Shown in pieces: positions 26,880-35,908 of a stretch of 64,000 nucleotides of DNA. The notes under the pieces were generated by a model that worked only from the letters and a program-made list of their open reading frames with translations, was not told where the DNA came from and ran no database searches. Both the position numbers and the translations under genes were made by a program. Every line of letters starts with the position of its first letter. The first letter of the stretch is position 1. The stretch comes from CAZCVI01 sp964502145 (GTDB taxonomy: Bacteria > Acidobacteriota > Aminicenantia > UBA2199). The stretch covers positions 1 through 64,000 of the forward strand of contig CAZCVI010000026.1 of the NCBI GenBank assembly GCA_964502145.1. The letters run 5' to 3'.

Positions 26880-28088
26880 ATGAAATTCTTGAGAAAATTT
26901 CTTGATAAGCAGGAAAAACACTTTGTAAAAGGTGGAAAACTGCAACGGTTGTTTCCGTTGTACGAAGCAATAGATACTTTTTTATATACACCGGGAAAAG
27001 TCACGTCAGGCGCTTCACATATCCGCGATGCTATGGATTTCAAACGGATGATGATGGTCGTGGTAATCGCACTGCTCCCCGCAGTGATCATGGGACTCTA
27101 TAATATAGGTTACCAAGCTAACCTGGAACTGGTCTCGCGTATGGGCACGGCTGCGGCCCAAGGATGGCGTATTCAATTACTGACAGCCCTGGGAATCGGC
27201 TTGAACGCCACCAATGTCTTTGCCTGTTTCTTCCATGGCCTGCTCTATTTCTTACCGGTTTATATTGTGACGGTAGTAGTGGGCGGAACCTGGGAAGTGA
27301 TCTTTGCGACAATACGGAAACATGAAATCCAGGAAGGCTTCCTGGTTACCAGTTTGTTGTTTCCTTTGATCTTGCCTCCGGCTATTCCATTATGGCAAGT
27401 CGCTCTGGGTATCTCTTTTGGCGTGGTGATTGGAAAAGAAGTATATGGTGGTGTGGGTATGAATATTTTTAACCCCGCGTTAGTAGGTCGTATATTCCTC
27501 TTTTTCGCTTATCCCGCGCAGATTTCAGGCGATGCTGTCTGGGTGGCCGTTGATGGTGTCAGTAAAGCGACTCCTCTGTCCGTGCTGACCGATCCACTGG
27601 CAAAACTTACAGTCACGTGGTGGGATGCGTTTATTGGCATTATCCCCGGTTCTATGGGAGAAACTTCCACCCTGGCGATTCTATTGGGTGCTGTAGTGCT
27701 CATCGCTACCGGGATTGGTTCTTGGCGTATTATGGCCAGTGTGTTGGGAGGAATGGTCGGGTTGTCCCTATTTTTTAATATTGTAGGCAGTCCCACTAAT
27801 CCCATGTTTGCCGTTACTCCCGTGTGGCATTTGGTGTTGGGTGGATTTGCTTTCGGAACAGTATTTATGGCCACTGATCCAGTCAGTGCCGCAATTACTC
27901 GGAAAGGACAATATATATATGGCCTTGTCATTGGCTGTTTGGTAGTGATGGTGCGGGTACTAAACCCGGCCTTCCCGGAAGGTATGATGCTGGCTATCCT
28001 GTTTGGAAATCTCCTGGCCCCATTAGTTGATCGAATCGTTATCAATAAAAATATAAAGAGGAGGAAACTCCGTTATGACCTCAAATAA
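26880..28088 (+). CDS. nqrB: Na+-NQR subunit B, membrane FMN subunit
   Basis: A 402-aa multi-spanning subunit forming the sodium path and quinone site. It opens with LRKFLDKQEKHFVKGGKL. VDGVSKATPLSVL is the segment where NqrB carries covalent FMN on a threonine. MATDPVSAAITRKGQYIYG lies near the C terminus, as in NqrB/RnfD proteins. It overlaps nqrC by 14 nt. Confidence 0.97.
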   Translation: MKFLRKFLDKQEKHFVKGGKLQRLFPLYEAIDTFLYTPGKVTSGASHIRDAMDFKRMMMVVVIALLPAVIMGLYNIGYQANLELVSRMGTAAAQGWRIQLLTALGIGLNATNVFACFFHGLLYFLPVYIVTVVVGGTWEVIFATIRKHEIQEGFLVTSLLFPLILPPAIPLWQVALGISFGVVIGKEVYGGVGMNIFNPALVGRIFLFFAYPAQISGDAVWVAVDGVSKATPLSVLTDPLAKLTVTWWDAFIGIIPGSMGETSTLAILLGAVVLIATGIGSWRIMASVLGGMVGLSLFFNIVGSPTNPMFAVTPVWHLVLGGFAFGTVFMATDPVSAAITRKGQYIYGLVIGCLVVMVRVLNPAFPEGMMLAILFGNLLAPLVDRIVINKNIKRRKLRYDLK

Positions 28089-28875
28089 TGAATCGGTAAA
28101 AAATATAATCACTGTAGCCCTGGTTATTTGTCTGGTTTGTTCCATCCTGGTATCTACTGCAACAGTAGTATTAAAACCTTTACAAGATACCAATAAACGG
28201 TTGGAAAAAAAGAAAAACGTGCTGATGGCGGGAAATCTATTGGCAGGAAAAAACCCGGATGTGGAAAAGATTTTTGCAGAAAAAATCCATGCCATTGTCA
28301 TCGACTTAAAAACAGGCTTGGAATTGCCCAAGGAAAAATTAACCGGCGACTTGAACCCGGAGAAATTTGATATTATCAAGGTTTCCCAGAATCCAACTTC
28401 CAGTCAACTCCTCCCCAGCAATAAAGATATTGCCGGGATCAAACGCATCCCCTTGTACTCGCTGCTTTATTTCGCAAAAGAGGACAATAAAATCAACAAG
28501 ATCATCTTCCCTATTTATGGACAGGGATTGTGGTCCACCTTATATGGTTTTATTGCATTGGATCAAGATTTAAAAACTATTGGTGGTATCACTTTTTACG
28601 AGCATGGTGAGACCCCCGGTTTGGGCGGTGAAGTGGATAATCTCAAATGGAAAGCAACCTGGAAAGGGAAGATTGCCTTTGACCAGAACGATCAATACCT
28701 CTTGAAGGTTATTAAAGGAAAAACATCCCCCAATGCCACCAGTGAAGTGGATGGCCTTTCCGGTGCTACTCTGACCACCCGTGGCGTGGATAACTTGGTT
28801 CGTTTCTGGTTTGGGCCCGATGGTTTTGGTCCTTTTTTAGCCAAATTAAGAAAGGAGGGCGTAACACATGAATAA
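28075..28875 (+). CDS. nqrC: Na+-NQR subunit C, periplasmic FMN subunit
   Basis: A 266-aa protein with one N-terminal membrane helix and a periplasmic domain. The flavinylation site is visible as GLSGATLTTRGVDN near residue 222-235, where the Thr of SGAT receives FMN from ApbE; apbE is encoded in the same cluster. GETPGLGGEVD is the conserved FMN-binding-domain motif. It overlaps both neighbours. Confidence 0.97.
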   Translation: MTSNNESVKNIITVALVICLVCSILVSTATVVLKPLQDTNKRLEKKKNVLMAGNLLAGKNPDVEKIFAEKIHAIVIDLKTGLELPKEKLTGDLNPEKFDIIKVSQNPTSSQLLPSNKDIAGIKRIPLYSLLYFAKEDNKINKIIFPIYGQGLWSTLYGFIALDQDLKTIGGITFYEHGETPGLGGEVDNLKWKATWKGKIAFDQNDQYLLKVIKGKTSPNATSEVDGLSGATLTTRGVDNLVRFWFGPDGFGPFLAKLRKEGVTHE

Positions 28876-29488
28876 TATTAAAAAAATACTGACAGAACCA
28901 CTTCTTAATAATAATCCCGTCACCTTTGCGGTGTTGGGAATATGTTCTTCATTGGCCGTGACCTCCAAGATGGAAACAGCGTTTATCATGTCACTGTCCG
29001 TCACGCTGGTCTTGGGATTTGCTGGTTTTGCGGTTAGTTTGGTTCGTAATCGCATTGCTTCCAGTACCCGTATTCTGGTAGAGATGACCATCATCGCTTC
29101 CCTCGTTATAGTAGCCGATCAATTGATTAAAGCGTATGCCTTTAATGCCAGTAAACAATTATCCGTTTATGTCGGTTTGATCATCACCAATTGTATTTTG
29201 ATGGGCCGTGCCGAAGCGTATGCCCTGATAAATCCACCTATCCAGAGTTTTTTTGATGGGATAGGGAATGGACTCGGCTATTCTGCCATTCTGATGACCC
29301 TCGGTGTGATCCGGGAGATTCTCGGTTCCGGTAAATTTTTTGGCATGACCGTTTTGCCTCTTAATACCGATGGTGGGTGGTATGTGCCCAATGGGTTATT
29401 GTTACTGCCTGCCAGTGCGTTCTTTCTCATCGGCGGTATTATCTGGATCATACGAACCTATAAGAAAGATCAAGTGGAGAAGGACTGA
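28868..29488 (+). CDS. nqrD: Na+-NQR subunit D
   Basis: A 206-aa integral membrane subunit. Cysteines in LGICSSLAVTSKM and ITNCILMGRAEA match the pair that, together with NqrE, holds the intramembrane [2Fe-2S] centre. LLNNNPVTFAVLG near the N terminus and DGIGNGLGYSAIL are typical of NqrD/RnfE. Ends directly at the first base of nqrE. Confidence 0.97.
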   Translation: MNNIKKILTEPLLNNNPVTFAVLGICSSLAVTSKMETAFIMSLSVTLVLGFAGFAVSLVRNRIASSTRILVEMTIIASLVIVADQLIKAYAFNASKQLSVYVGLIITNCILMGRAEAYALINPPIQSFFDGIGNGLGYSAILMTLGVIREILGSGKFFGMTVLPLNTDGGWYVPNGLLLLPASAFFLIGGIIWIIRTYKKDQVEKD

Positions 29489-30099
29489 TGATTGAACACT
29501 ATATAAGTCTATTTATCAAATCCATATTTATTGAGAATATGGCGCTGGCCTTTTTCCTCGGCATGTGTACCTTTCTGGCGGTTTCCAAGAAAGTCGAAAT
29601 CGCCGTGGGTTTAGGTGTGGCTGTCACTGTAGTACAAGCGATTACCGTGCCCGTGAATAATCTGATTTACGTCCATGTCTTGAAAGAAAACGCGCTCAGT
29701 TGGATCGGATTAAAAGGGGTGGACCTCACCTTCCTTGGTTTGATCACCTATATCGGCGTGATTGCAGCCATTGTTCAGGTTCTGGAAATGGTCTTGGACA
29801 AGTATTTTCCCAAGCTGTATAATGCCCTGGGAATCTTCCTCCCGCTCATCACCGTGAACTGTGCCATTTTAGGCGGTGCGTTGATCATGGTAAAGAATGA
29901 TTATATCTTTGCTGAGAGCGTGGTGTATGGATTTGGGTCCGGTGCAGGTTGGGCGTTGGCTATTATTACAATGGCTGGTATCCGCGAGAAAATGAAGTAC
30001 AGCAATGTCCCTGAAGGCCTCCGAGGTCTCGGCATCACCTTCATCACCGCGGGTCTGATGGCTATGGCGTTCATGTTGTTTTCCGGCATACAGTTATAA
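29488..30099 (+). CDS. nqrE: Na+-NQR subunit E
   Basis: A 203-aa integral membrane subunit, related to NqrD in inverted topology. It carries the cysteine pair in LGMCTFLAVSKK and TVNCAILGGAL that completes the intramembrane iron-sulfur site, and the typical GFGSGAGWALAIITMAGIR. Directly coupled to nqrD. Confidence 0.97.
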   Translation: MIEHYISLFIKSIFIENMALAFFLGMCTFLAVSKKVEIAVGLGVAVTVVQAITVPVNNLIYVHVLKENALSWIGLKGVDLTFLGLITYIGVIAAIVQVLEMVLDKYFPKLYNALGIFLPLITVNCAILGGALIMVKNDYIFAESVVYGFGSGAGWALAIITMAGIREKMKYSNVPEGLRGLGITFITAGLMAMAFMLFSGIQL

Positions 30100-30136
30100 A
30101 CATTGAGCTATTGAATATGAAGAGAATGGTGAAATA

Positions 30137-31369
30137 ATGAGCGGATTAAGTCTAATATTAGTGGGCGTAGGCATGTTCATCTTCATTGTCATCGCCTTGG
30201 TTCTTGTCATCGTGTTTGCCAGGTCCAAACTGGTAAGTAGCGGTACAGTCAAGATCGTGATCAATGACGATAAAGACAACCCTATCGTTGTTCCCGTCGG
30301 TGGCAAGCTGGTTGGGGCTCTCGCTTCCCAGCGTATATTTGTTTCTTCAGCTTGTGGCGGTGGCGGAAGTTGTGGTCAGTGTACCGTCAAGGTGTTGGAA
30401 GGCGGTGGTGATATTCTACCCACTGAAATGTCCAAGATTAACCGGAAAGAAGCACGCGAAGGCATACGACTCTCTTGTCAGGTGCCAGTCAAACAGGATA
30501 TGAGGATCGAAATACCACCCGAGGTATTCAGTGTTAAGCAGTGGCAGTGTACCGTTCGTTCCAATCGCAATGTCGCCACCTTTATCAAAGAGCTGGTTTT
30601 AGATTTGCCAGTGGGTGAAGCCGTTGATTTTCGGGCCGGTGGTTATATTCAGATCGAAGTGCCCGCGCACACCGTGTATTACAAAGATTTTATTGTGGAA
30701 GAGGAGTATAAACCGGATTGGGATAAGTACAATTTGTGGCAGTATGTTTCCAAGGTAGAGGAACCCGTAGTGCGAGCTTATTCCATGGCCAATTATCCCG
30801 GTGAGAAGGGGATTATCATGTTGAATATCCGAATTGCTACCCCACCACCGCGCATGCCCCATTTGCCACCGGGTAAAATGTCCTCTTATCTCTTTAATCT
30901 TAAACCCGGCGATAAAATTAACATCACTGGTCCGTTCGGTGAATTTTATGCCAAGGATACCCAGAATGAAATGGTTTTTATTGGTGGGGGTGCTGGTATG
31001 GCTCCGATGCGGGCCCATATTTTCGACCAGTTGCGACGGTTGCATTCCAAGCGGAAAATGTCTTATTGGTATGGCGCCCGGAGTTTCAGGGAAATGTTTT
31101 ATGTGGAAGATTTCGATATGTTAGCCAAGGAGAACGAAAACTTTACCTGGAACGTGGGACTCTCAGAACCTTTACCTGAAGATAATTGGACGGGTTATGT
31201 TGGGTTCATTCATCAGGTGTTGTATCAAAACTATCTCAAGAATCATTCGGCACCCGAAGATTGTGAATATTACATGTGTGGTCCACCCATGATGAATGAA
31301 GCAGTGACCAAAATGTTAGAGAGTTTAGGTGTGGAACCCGAAAACATCATGTTCGATGATTTTGGTTGA
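30137..31369 (+). CDS. nqrF: Na+-NQR subunit F, NADH dehydrogenase (FAD, [2Fe-2S])
   Basis: A 410-aa electron-entry subunit. It has an N-terminal membrane anchor, then a ferredoxin-type cluster site SACGGGGSCGQCTVKV with a fourth Cys in LSCQVPV. The FAD domain has RAYSMANYP and the NADH domain GGGAGMAPMRAHIFDQL, ending in the usual YYMCGPPMMNEAV and MFDDFG. It lies 37 nt after nqrE, with its own weak ribosome binding site. Confidence 0.97.
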   Translation: MSGLSLILVGVGMFIFIVIALVLVIVFARSKLVSSGTVKIVINDDKDNPIVVPVGGKLVGALASQRIFVSSACGGGGSCGQCTVKVLEGGGDILPTEMSKINRKEAREGIRLSCQVPVKQDMRIEIPPEVFSVKQWQCTVRSNRNVATFIKELVLDLPVGEAVDFRAGGYIQIEVPAHTVYYKDFIVEEEYKPDWDKYNLWQYVSKVEEPVVRAYSMANYPGEKGIIMLNIRIATPPPRMPHLPPGKMSSYLFNLKPGDKINITGPFGEFYAKDTQNEMVFIGGGAGMAPMRAHIFDQLRRLHSKRKMSYWYGARSFREMFYVEDFDMLAKENENFTWNVGLSEPLPEDNWTGYVGFIHQVLYQNYLKNHSAPEDCEYYMCGPPMMNEAVTKMLESLGVEPENIMFDDFG

Positions 31370-31418
31370 TGTATCATATCCGGCCAATCCATCCTTTAAT
31401 TAAAAGCTTTGGGAAGTC

Positions 31419-31446
31419 AAGAAACCCTTTCTCGAAAGGGTTTCTT
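31419..31446 (+). terminator. Perfect hairpin between nqrF and apbE
   Basis: AAGAAACCCTTT and AAAGGGTTTCTT form a 12-bp perfect stem with a 4-nt loop, 50 nt after the nqrF stop. No U-tract follows, so it is more likely an attenuator or a 3'-end stabilising hairpin that lets apbE-nqrM be expressed at a lower level than the structural subunits. Confidence 0.5.
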
Positions 31447-31503
31447 GCCGCCGGAGGCATTTATTTATAGCATAGCAGATATTAAATTTACATGAGGTGA
31501 GCC

Positions 31504-32574
31504 ATGAATCGTTGGGGACGTTTTATTTCCCTTTTAAGTTTCAGTTTTTTTCTTATCGTCAGTGTTCAGTGCAGTAAAACAAATTCCAGTTCAAATGATG
31601 GCCAGGATAGAGCCATAATTCATTTGGAAGGGAATACCATGGGCACCACGTATAACGTGAAGTTTGTGCTTGGGAGTACTAAGGTTGCCAGTGAAGTAGT
31701 TAAGCAGGAGATGATGGTTCGTATTGATGAAGTATTAAACGCCGTGAATCTTAAGATGTCTACCTATATCCCTGATTCCGAGTTGTCCCGTTTCAATCGT
31801 TATAGTGGCACCGATTCGTTTCCTGTATCAGATGATACCGCCATCGTGTTTGAGGAATCGCGGCGCATCAGTGAGATGTCCGGTGGGGCGTTTGATATTA
31901 CCGTTGGGCCATTGGTGAATCTGTGGGGGTTTGGGCCCACCAAAAATAGAGGTCAAGTTCCTTCCGATCAAGAGATTCAGGCCGTAAGGGATATCATTGG
32001 TTATGGAAAAATAACCATTCAGACATCACCGCCAGCCATAAAAAAAGAAAATCCCCGGGTGTACTGTGATCTTTCTGCTATAGCCAAGGGGTTTGGCGTC
32101 GATAAAGTGTCACTGTATCTCGAATCCAAGGGTTATGCCAATTACATGGTAGAAATCGGCGGTGAAGTGCGAACTAAAGGCAAAAAACCTGGCAATAACT
32201 TTTGGCATGTCGCCATTGCCGCCCCGGATGGAAGTGCTTCTTATCAGAAAGTGTTAGTATTTAAAGATTTAGCTATGGCCACTTCCGGTGATTATCATAA
32301 TTATTTTGAGAAAGATGGCGTGCGTTATTCTCATACCATGGACCCCACTACAGGCAAGCCCATTGTGCATAATTTGGCTTCTGTTTCCGTCGTTCATAAA
32401 TCCTGTATGACAGCCGATGCCATTGCCACTGCCTTGAATGTGTTAGGACCAGAAAAAGGGTATGAACTGGCCCTTAAAGAGCATTTACCTATCTTTATGA
32501 TTGTGCATGAAAAGGGGTCTTTTGTAGAAAAGATGACCCCGGAGTTTACCAAGTTGTTAGGAGAAACCAAATGA
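31504..32574 (+). CDS. apbE: FAD:protein FMN transferase (ApbE), lipoprotein
   Basis: A 356-aa periplasmic flavin transferase that attaches FMN to threonines of NqrB and NqrC. The N-terminal signal ends in a lipobox-like IVSVQC, so it is probably anchored to a membrane. Recognised motifs are GTTYNVKF, DPTTGKPIVHNLASVSVV and SCMTADAIATALNVLG. AGGTGAG precedes the ATG. It overlaps nqrM by 4 nt (ATGA). Confidence 0.96.
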   Translation: MNRWGRFISLLSFSFFLIVSVQCSKTNSSSNDGQDRAIIHLEGNTMGTTYNVKFVLGSTKVASEVVKQEMMVRIDEVLNAVNLKMSTYIPDSELSRFNRYSGTDSFPVSDDTAIVFEESRRISEMSGGAFDITVGPLVNLWGFGPTKNRGQVPSDQEIQAVRDIIGYGKITIQTSPPAIKKENPRVYCDLSAIAKGFGVDKVSLYLESKGYANYMVEIGGEVRTKGKKPGNNFWHVAIAAPDGSASYQKVLVFKDLAMATSGDYHNYFEKDGVRYSHTMDPTTGKPIVHNLASVSVVHKSCMTADAIATALNVLGPEKGYELALKEHLPIFMIVHEKGSFVEKMTPEFTKLLGETK

Positions 32575-32738
32575 AATTTTTAATTCCGATATTCTTTTTT
32601 ATGGTTGCGATCGTGGGTATGTTGGCCGCGCTCCAGTTTTCAAAATATAAAAAGCGTAAAACCGGTTGTTGTGGTGCTCATGCTGAATGTTCCCATCATC
32701 GTGATAAAAAAGAGGAGTCCCAAGACGATTGTTCTTGA
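32571..32738 (+). CDS. nqrM: Small Na+-NQR maturation protein NqrM
   Basis: A 55-aa ORF found by reading the sequence directly after apbE; its ATG overlaps the apbE stop. It has one N-terminal membrane helix (FLIPIFFFMVAIVGMLAAL), then a basic stretch and a short Cys/His-rich tail (KTGCCGAHAECSHHR). This is the architecture of NqrM (DUF539), which is required to install the intramembrane Fe centre of NqrD/E. Its position after nqrF-apbE is the usual one. The codons are in frame from 32571 to TGA at 32736-32738. Confidence 0.85.
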   Translation: MKFLIPIFFFMVAIVGMLAALQFSKYKKRKTGCCGAHAECSHHRDKKEESQDDCS

Positions 32739-32746
32739 GTTAAGAC

Positions 32747-33061
32747 ATGAAACGGGTGCCCCAGGTCAGTCATTTGCAGCAGTGGATATTTAGTGATGGT
32801 TCGCAGCCTATGCAGATGCGCGTGATGAAGGCTGAAGAAATAGGCAATCAGGAGCATTTTCATAAGCTTATGGTTGAGTATTTTTATGTGATTCAAGGAC
32901 ATATGAAACTAGCTGTTAATGACGTGCAGATGGACATGCAGCCCGATGATTTAATCGTAGTTGAACCGGGGGAGCGGCATGTAGTGGTGGAGAAATCCGA
33001 TGATCTCATATTATTGTTACTGATGCCACCGCCAGTACCCGACGATAAAGTGTTAGTCTAG
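32747..33061 (+). CDS. Small cupin-domain protein
   Basis: A 104-aa single-cupin protein. Cupin motif 1 is approximated by EEIGNQEHFHKLMVEYFYVIQG and motif 2 by PDDLIVVEPGERHVV, including His and Glu residues able to bind a metal. It starts 8 nt after nqrM and so is possibly the last gene of the cluster. The substrate is unknown; no link to Na+-NQR is established. Confidence 0.75.
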   Translation: MKRVPQVSHLQQWIFSDGSQPMQMRVMKAEEIGNQEHFHKLMVEYFYVIQGHMKLAVNDVQMDMQPDDLIVVEPGERHVVVEKSDDLILLLLMPPPVPDDKVLV

Positions 33062-33081
33062 AACCGATGGGTTAATTTACT

Positions 33082-35109
33082 CTATAAAACTACCCACAGA
33101 CCTTCTTTCCGTGTTCCTTCACGTTTTAATTTGCCTGCTTTTTTTAATGCGCGGAAGTATTTTTCGACAGCGCGAGTAGAGATACCTAGTTCTTTTGAGA
33201 TATCTGGTATTGTAAGAGTTGCTGTCTGTTGGAGTAGTATTAATATACTATCTAATTTCTTACCCGAACCTTTTTCTAATTTCTTTCCCGAACTCTTACC
33301 CGAACCTTTTTCTAATTTCTTACCCGAACTCTTACCCGAACCTTTTTCCGCATACTTTACCGAAGTTTTTTCTAACTCTATATCCTTTATGGAAGCCACT
33401 TCAGAGGTATTCGCTAAATTCTTACCCGAACCTTTTTCTAATTTCTTACCCGAACTCTTACCCGAACCTTTTTTCGCTTTCTTTACCGAAGTTTTTTCTA
33501 ACTCTATATCGTTTATGGAAGCCACTTCGGAGGTATTCACCAAATTCTTTACCGAAGTTTTTTCCGATTTCTTACCCGAACCTTTTTTCGCATTCTTTAC
33601 CGAAGTCTTTTCTAACTCTATATCATTTATGGAAGCCTGTTCAGAGGTATTCGTTAAATTCTTTACCGAAGTTTTTTCTAATTCCTTTTCCGAACCATTT
33701 TCCAATTTCTTTTCCGAACCACTTTCTAAATCAAAATCATTTCCTGAAGCCACTTCCGAAGCTTTTCCCAAATTCTTTTCCGAACCATTTCCCAATTCCT
33801 TTTCCGAACCTTCTTCTAATTTCTTACCCGAACCATTTTCCATTTTCGCATTATTCTTCAAGAAACTGGAATGAATAGGAAATTTCACAACAAAATAGGT
33901 CCTGTCTTCGTCGGTAATAAAACTGGGGGCAGGGGAACCATTGGCCTCAATCTTCCTTAATATCTTGGGAATACCAGTGCCCCGCCCTTCTGTGAGTTCA
34001 AGCTCTTTTAGAAATTCGCCAAGTCTCCGATTGCGATAACGGCGCGCAGGAAAGTGGTATTGCTCGATGTCTTCTTTGCGAATGGACCGATCTGGTCCAG
34101 GAAAACTGGTTACTATGATTTCGTCGGGCAGAATCTGTATCTCTACCGGTTCCCTGATTTCATAATCACGATGATATACAGCGTTGCATACTGCCTCTTC
34201 TATAGCTGCAAAAGGATAATTAAAAAACCGGGAAGCCTCCGGACGATCTGAATGCTTGATTACCTTTTCTTGGATCACCGTGGCATGAATATGAGACAGA
34301 GCATTTTGCAACATGCGATTCAGCGGCCCTTTAAAAACATTTTCCGTAAAACTGTCCACCCCCTTCCCCTGTGGAAAATGAACGATGTCAATCTGAGCCT
34401 CTGGAAAAAAACGTTCGGGATGCTCGTTAAAAAACATGAGTCCCACGTTTTTAGGGGAGACAAATTCTGTAGGTCCGTCCACGATGTTCATTTGGCGGCA
34501 GAGTTGCACGAAGTCCATTGATGCGGCTGATTCATACAAATCGCTTTTTACTTTTTGCAAATAGGAACGAATCAACCCCAAGTCAAGGTCGTTTAGTGTG
34601 GCAGTATGATGCCGACGATCATCAAAGGGGATTTTTGCCGCCAATGTCATCAATTCTGCCTCGTCTTGAAACATAGTACGAAGGGTCACAGAACCTTTCC
34701 GAATGTAATAGGCATATTCATGAGTATTATTGGATATCAAAACCGGGGCTTTATAAGGGCGACTTTGCCCACCCATGGCCCATAGGACCAGAATATGTTT
34801 TCCATTTATTTCATAAGGTGCCACCATTGGATGGTAATAAGGAATAATCCGATGGCCCAGTTCAATGATCTCTTTTTGAATAGCATCCAAGCGTTCCGGA
34901 GATAATCCTTTCGGTGGTAAGACCGGGCGTCCATTCTCTTCTTCGACGCCAATGATGAGATATCCACCACCAAGATTATGAAAATCATTGGCAAAGGCAC
35001 ACAATGTATGAATGGCATTCTGAGGATTCCAACCTGCTTTGAATTCCAGGCGTTCCCATTCCACGTTGCGGCCAGCTAATATATCATGCACATTGATTGG
35101 AAGTTTCAT
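33082..35109 (-). CDS. Schlafen/AlbA_2-type putative transcriptional regulator with long internal repeat tract
   Basis: A 675-aa protein. The AlbA_2 DNA-binding domain (about 15-130) is recognisable by WERLEFKAGWNP and GGGYLIIGVEEENG. A HATPase_c-like region follows with AIEEAVCNAVYHRDYEIREP (about 300-320) and LTEGRGTGIPKI. Residues about 416-618 are a low-complexity tract of repeated blocks such as SEVASINDIELEKTSVK and GSGKKLEKGSGK. The last 55 residues form a winged-helix-like end (TLTIPDISKELGISTRAVEK). Family members are usually 400-550 aa, so the tract is an insertion between ATPase-like and HTH parts. It has its own promoter (35164-35136). Confidence 0.85.
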   Translation of the reverse strand: MKLPINVHDILAGRNVEWERLEFKAGWNPQNAIHTLCAFANDFHNLGGGYLIIGVEEENGRPVLPPKGLSPERLDAIQKEIIELGHRIIPYYHPMVAPYEINGKHILVLWAMGGQSRPYKAPVLISNNTHEYAYYIRKGSVTLRTMFQDEAELMTLAAKIPFDDRRHHTATLNDLDLGLIRSYLQKVKSDLYESAASMDFVQLCRQMNIVDGPTEFVSPKNVGLMFFNEHPERFFPEAQIDIVHFPQGKGVDSFTENVFKGPLNRMLQNALSHIHATVIQEKVIKHSDRPEASRFFNYPFAAIEEAVCNAVYHRDYEIREPVEIQILPDEIIVTSFPGPDRSIRKEDIEQYHFPARRYRNRRLGEFLKELELTEGRGTGIPKILRKIEANGSPAPSFITDEDRTYFVVKFPIHSSFLKNNAKMENGSGKKLEEGSEKELGNGSEKNLGKASEVASGNDFDLESGSEKKLENGSEKELEKTSVKNLTNTSEQASINDIELEKTSVKNAKKGSGKKSEKTSVKNLVNTSEVASINDIELEKTSVKKAKKGSGKSSGKKLEKGSGKNLANTSEVASIKDIELEKTSVKYAEKGSGKSSGKKLEKGSGKSSGKKLEKGSGKKLDSILILLQQTATLTIPDISKELGISTRAVEKYFRALKKAGKLKREGTRKEGLWVVL

Positions 35110-35135
35110 GCTGCAACCTTCAGTCCTATGAAGGT

Positions 35136-35164
35136 ATTTTACGGTTTTTGCAATTGATTGTCAA
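35136..35164 (-). promoter_or_regulatory. Promoter of the AlbA_2 regulator gene
   Basis: On the minus strand: TTGACA (35164-35159), a 17-bp spacer, TAAAAT (35141-35136). A GAAGGTT ribosome binding site lies just before the ATG at 35109. Confidence 0.65.
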
Positions 35165-35203
35165 GATCAAACAGCAATTCAAAATTAGAATTGCTGGATG
35201 AAT

Positions 35204-35283
35204 CCTAGATTCACCATCAGATTCTTGAAAAAACATGGACGATATGGACAGAATGATTTCAACAATTTGGCGGTGGATTTAGG
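35204..35283. repeat. Eroded member of the hairpin-element family
   Basis: The left end CCTAGATTCACCATCAG and right end TTGGCGGTGGATTTAGG (35267-35283) match the borders of the element at 53410-53587, the right end exactly. The interior is short and retains only CATGGACGATATGGACAG, two units of the roughly 9-bp TGGAC repeat that builds the stem of the longer copies. It lies directly upstream of the promoter at 35298. Confidence 0.6.
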
Positions 35284-35297
35284 GAAATTTCCTTCGG

Positions 35298-35326
35298 TTG
35301 ACACATTCACAAAATTATTGTACAAT
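35298..35326 (+). promoter_or_regulatory. Strong sigma70-type promoter
   Basis: A perfect TTGACA (35298-35303), a 17-bp spacer and TACAAT (35321-35326). TSS near 35333. It shows that the CDS begins at the ATG at 35384 and not at an earlier in-frame ATG at 35198, which lies upstream of this promoter and at the repeat element. Confidence 0.75.
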
Positions 35327-35383
35327 CTTGATTTAGATAAAATCGCGATAAATCAAGATTTCAACGTCAAAGGGATTCAGAAA

Positions 35384-35881
35384 ATGAAGAATTATGTGAT
35401 TGGGACACTGATTGTGGCCTTGTTGGTTCTTTCCAGCATTATTTACAAGGATAAAAAGATAGTGGGGGCTGGGTTTCCCATTCAAGAGGAGACCAAAGCC
35501 AGGGCTCACGATATCGACGTGCCCTTTTATTTATATATCTTCTTTTCAAAAACGAATTGCAGCAGTTGTCTGGAGATCATTCACACCTTGAACAGCCTGC
35601 CACCCCAATTCATTGTCTCTGGATTCGTGCCGGAAAACGAGTTAAACGATGAGAAGGATTTGCGTCTTGTTTCTGGAGCTGTATTTCCTTTGTTGGGTTT
35701 CGATACATGCCCAAAATATCTCCCTTGGTATACCCCTACTATCCTCGGTGTCTCTCCCAATGGGAAGATACTGTTCACGCTACCCGCTATTCCCAACCAA
35801 AAAGATTATCTGGAAAAGTTTCTGAATGAACTATATAGTAAGTTATATCCTTCTTTCTTAGAAGAAAAGCTCACAAAATAA
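35384..35881 (+). CDS. Membrane-anchored thioredoxin-like protein
   Basis: A 165-aa protein from the promoter-supported ATG. An N-terminal hydrophobic helix (VIGTLIVALLVLSSII) acts as signal anchor. The exported domain contains FFSKTNCSSCLEIIHTL, a CxxC positioned as in thioredoxin-fold proteins, and a later TPTILGVSPNGKIL resembling the cis-Pro region. It is the first gene of a trio with a small secreted Cys-containing peptide and a beta-propeller protein. A periplasmic thiol-redox role is likely; the partner is unknown. Confidence 0.65.
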   Translation: MKNYVIGTLIVALLVLSSIIYKDKKIVGAGFPIQEETKARAHDIDVPFYLYIFFSKTNCSSCLEIIHTLNSLPPQFIVSGFVPENELNDEKDLRLVSGAVFPLLGFDTCPKYLPWYTPTILGVSPNGKILFTLPAIPNQKDYLEKFLNELYSKLYPSFLEEKLTK

Positions 35882-35908
35882 AATAAACAATAAATGGAGG
35901 AAAGTATT

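Noticed and set aside
31419..31446. Hairpin after nqrF as a strong Rho-independent terminator
   Set aside because: The stem is perfect, but no U-tract follows and apbE-nqrM downstream belong functionally to the operon; listed as attenuator-like instead.
33131..33878. Two long plus-strand frames of 219 and 247 codons opposite the AlbA_2 regulator
   Set aside because: They mirror the repeat tract of the minus-strand gene; composition is extremely Phe/Pro/Ser-rich and no start signals are seen.
35198..35383. N-terminal extension of the thioredoxin-like protein
   Set aside because: The region contains a hairpin element and a near-consensus promoter; the ATG at 35384 begins with a proper signal anchor.
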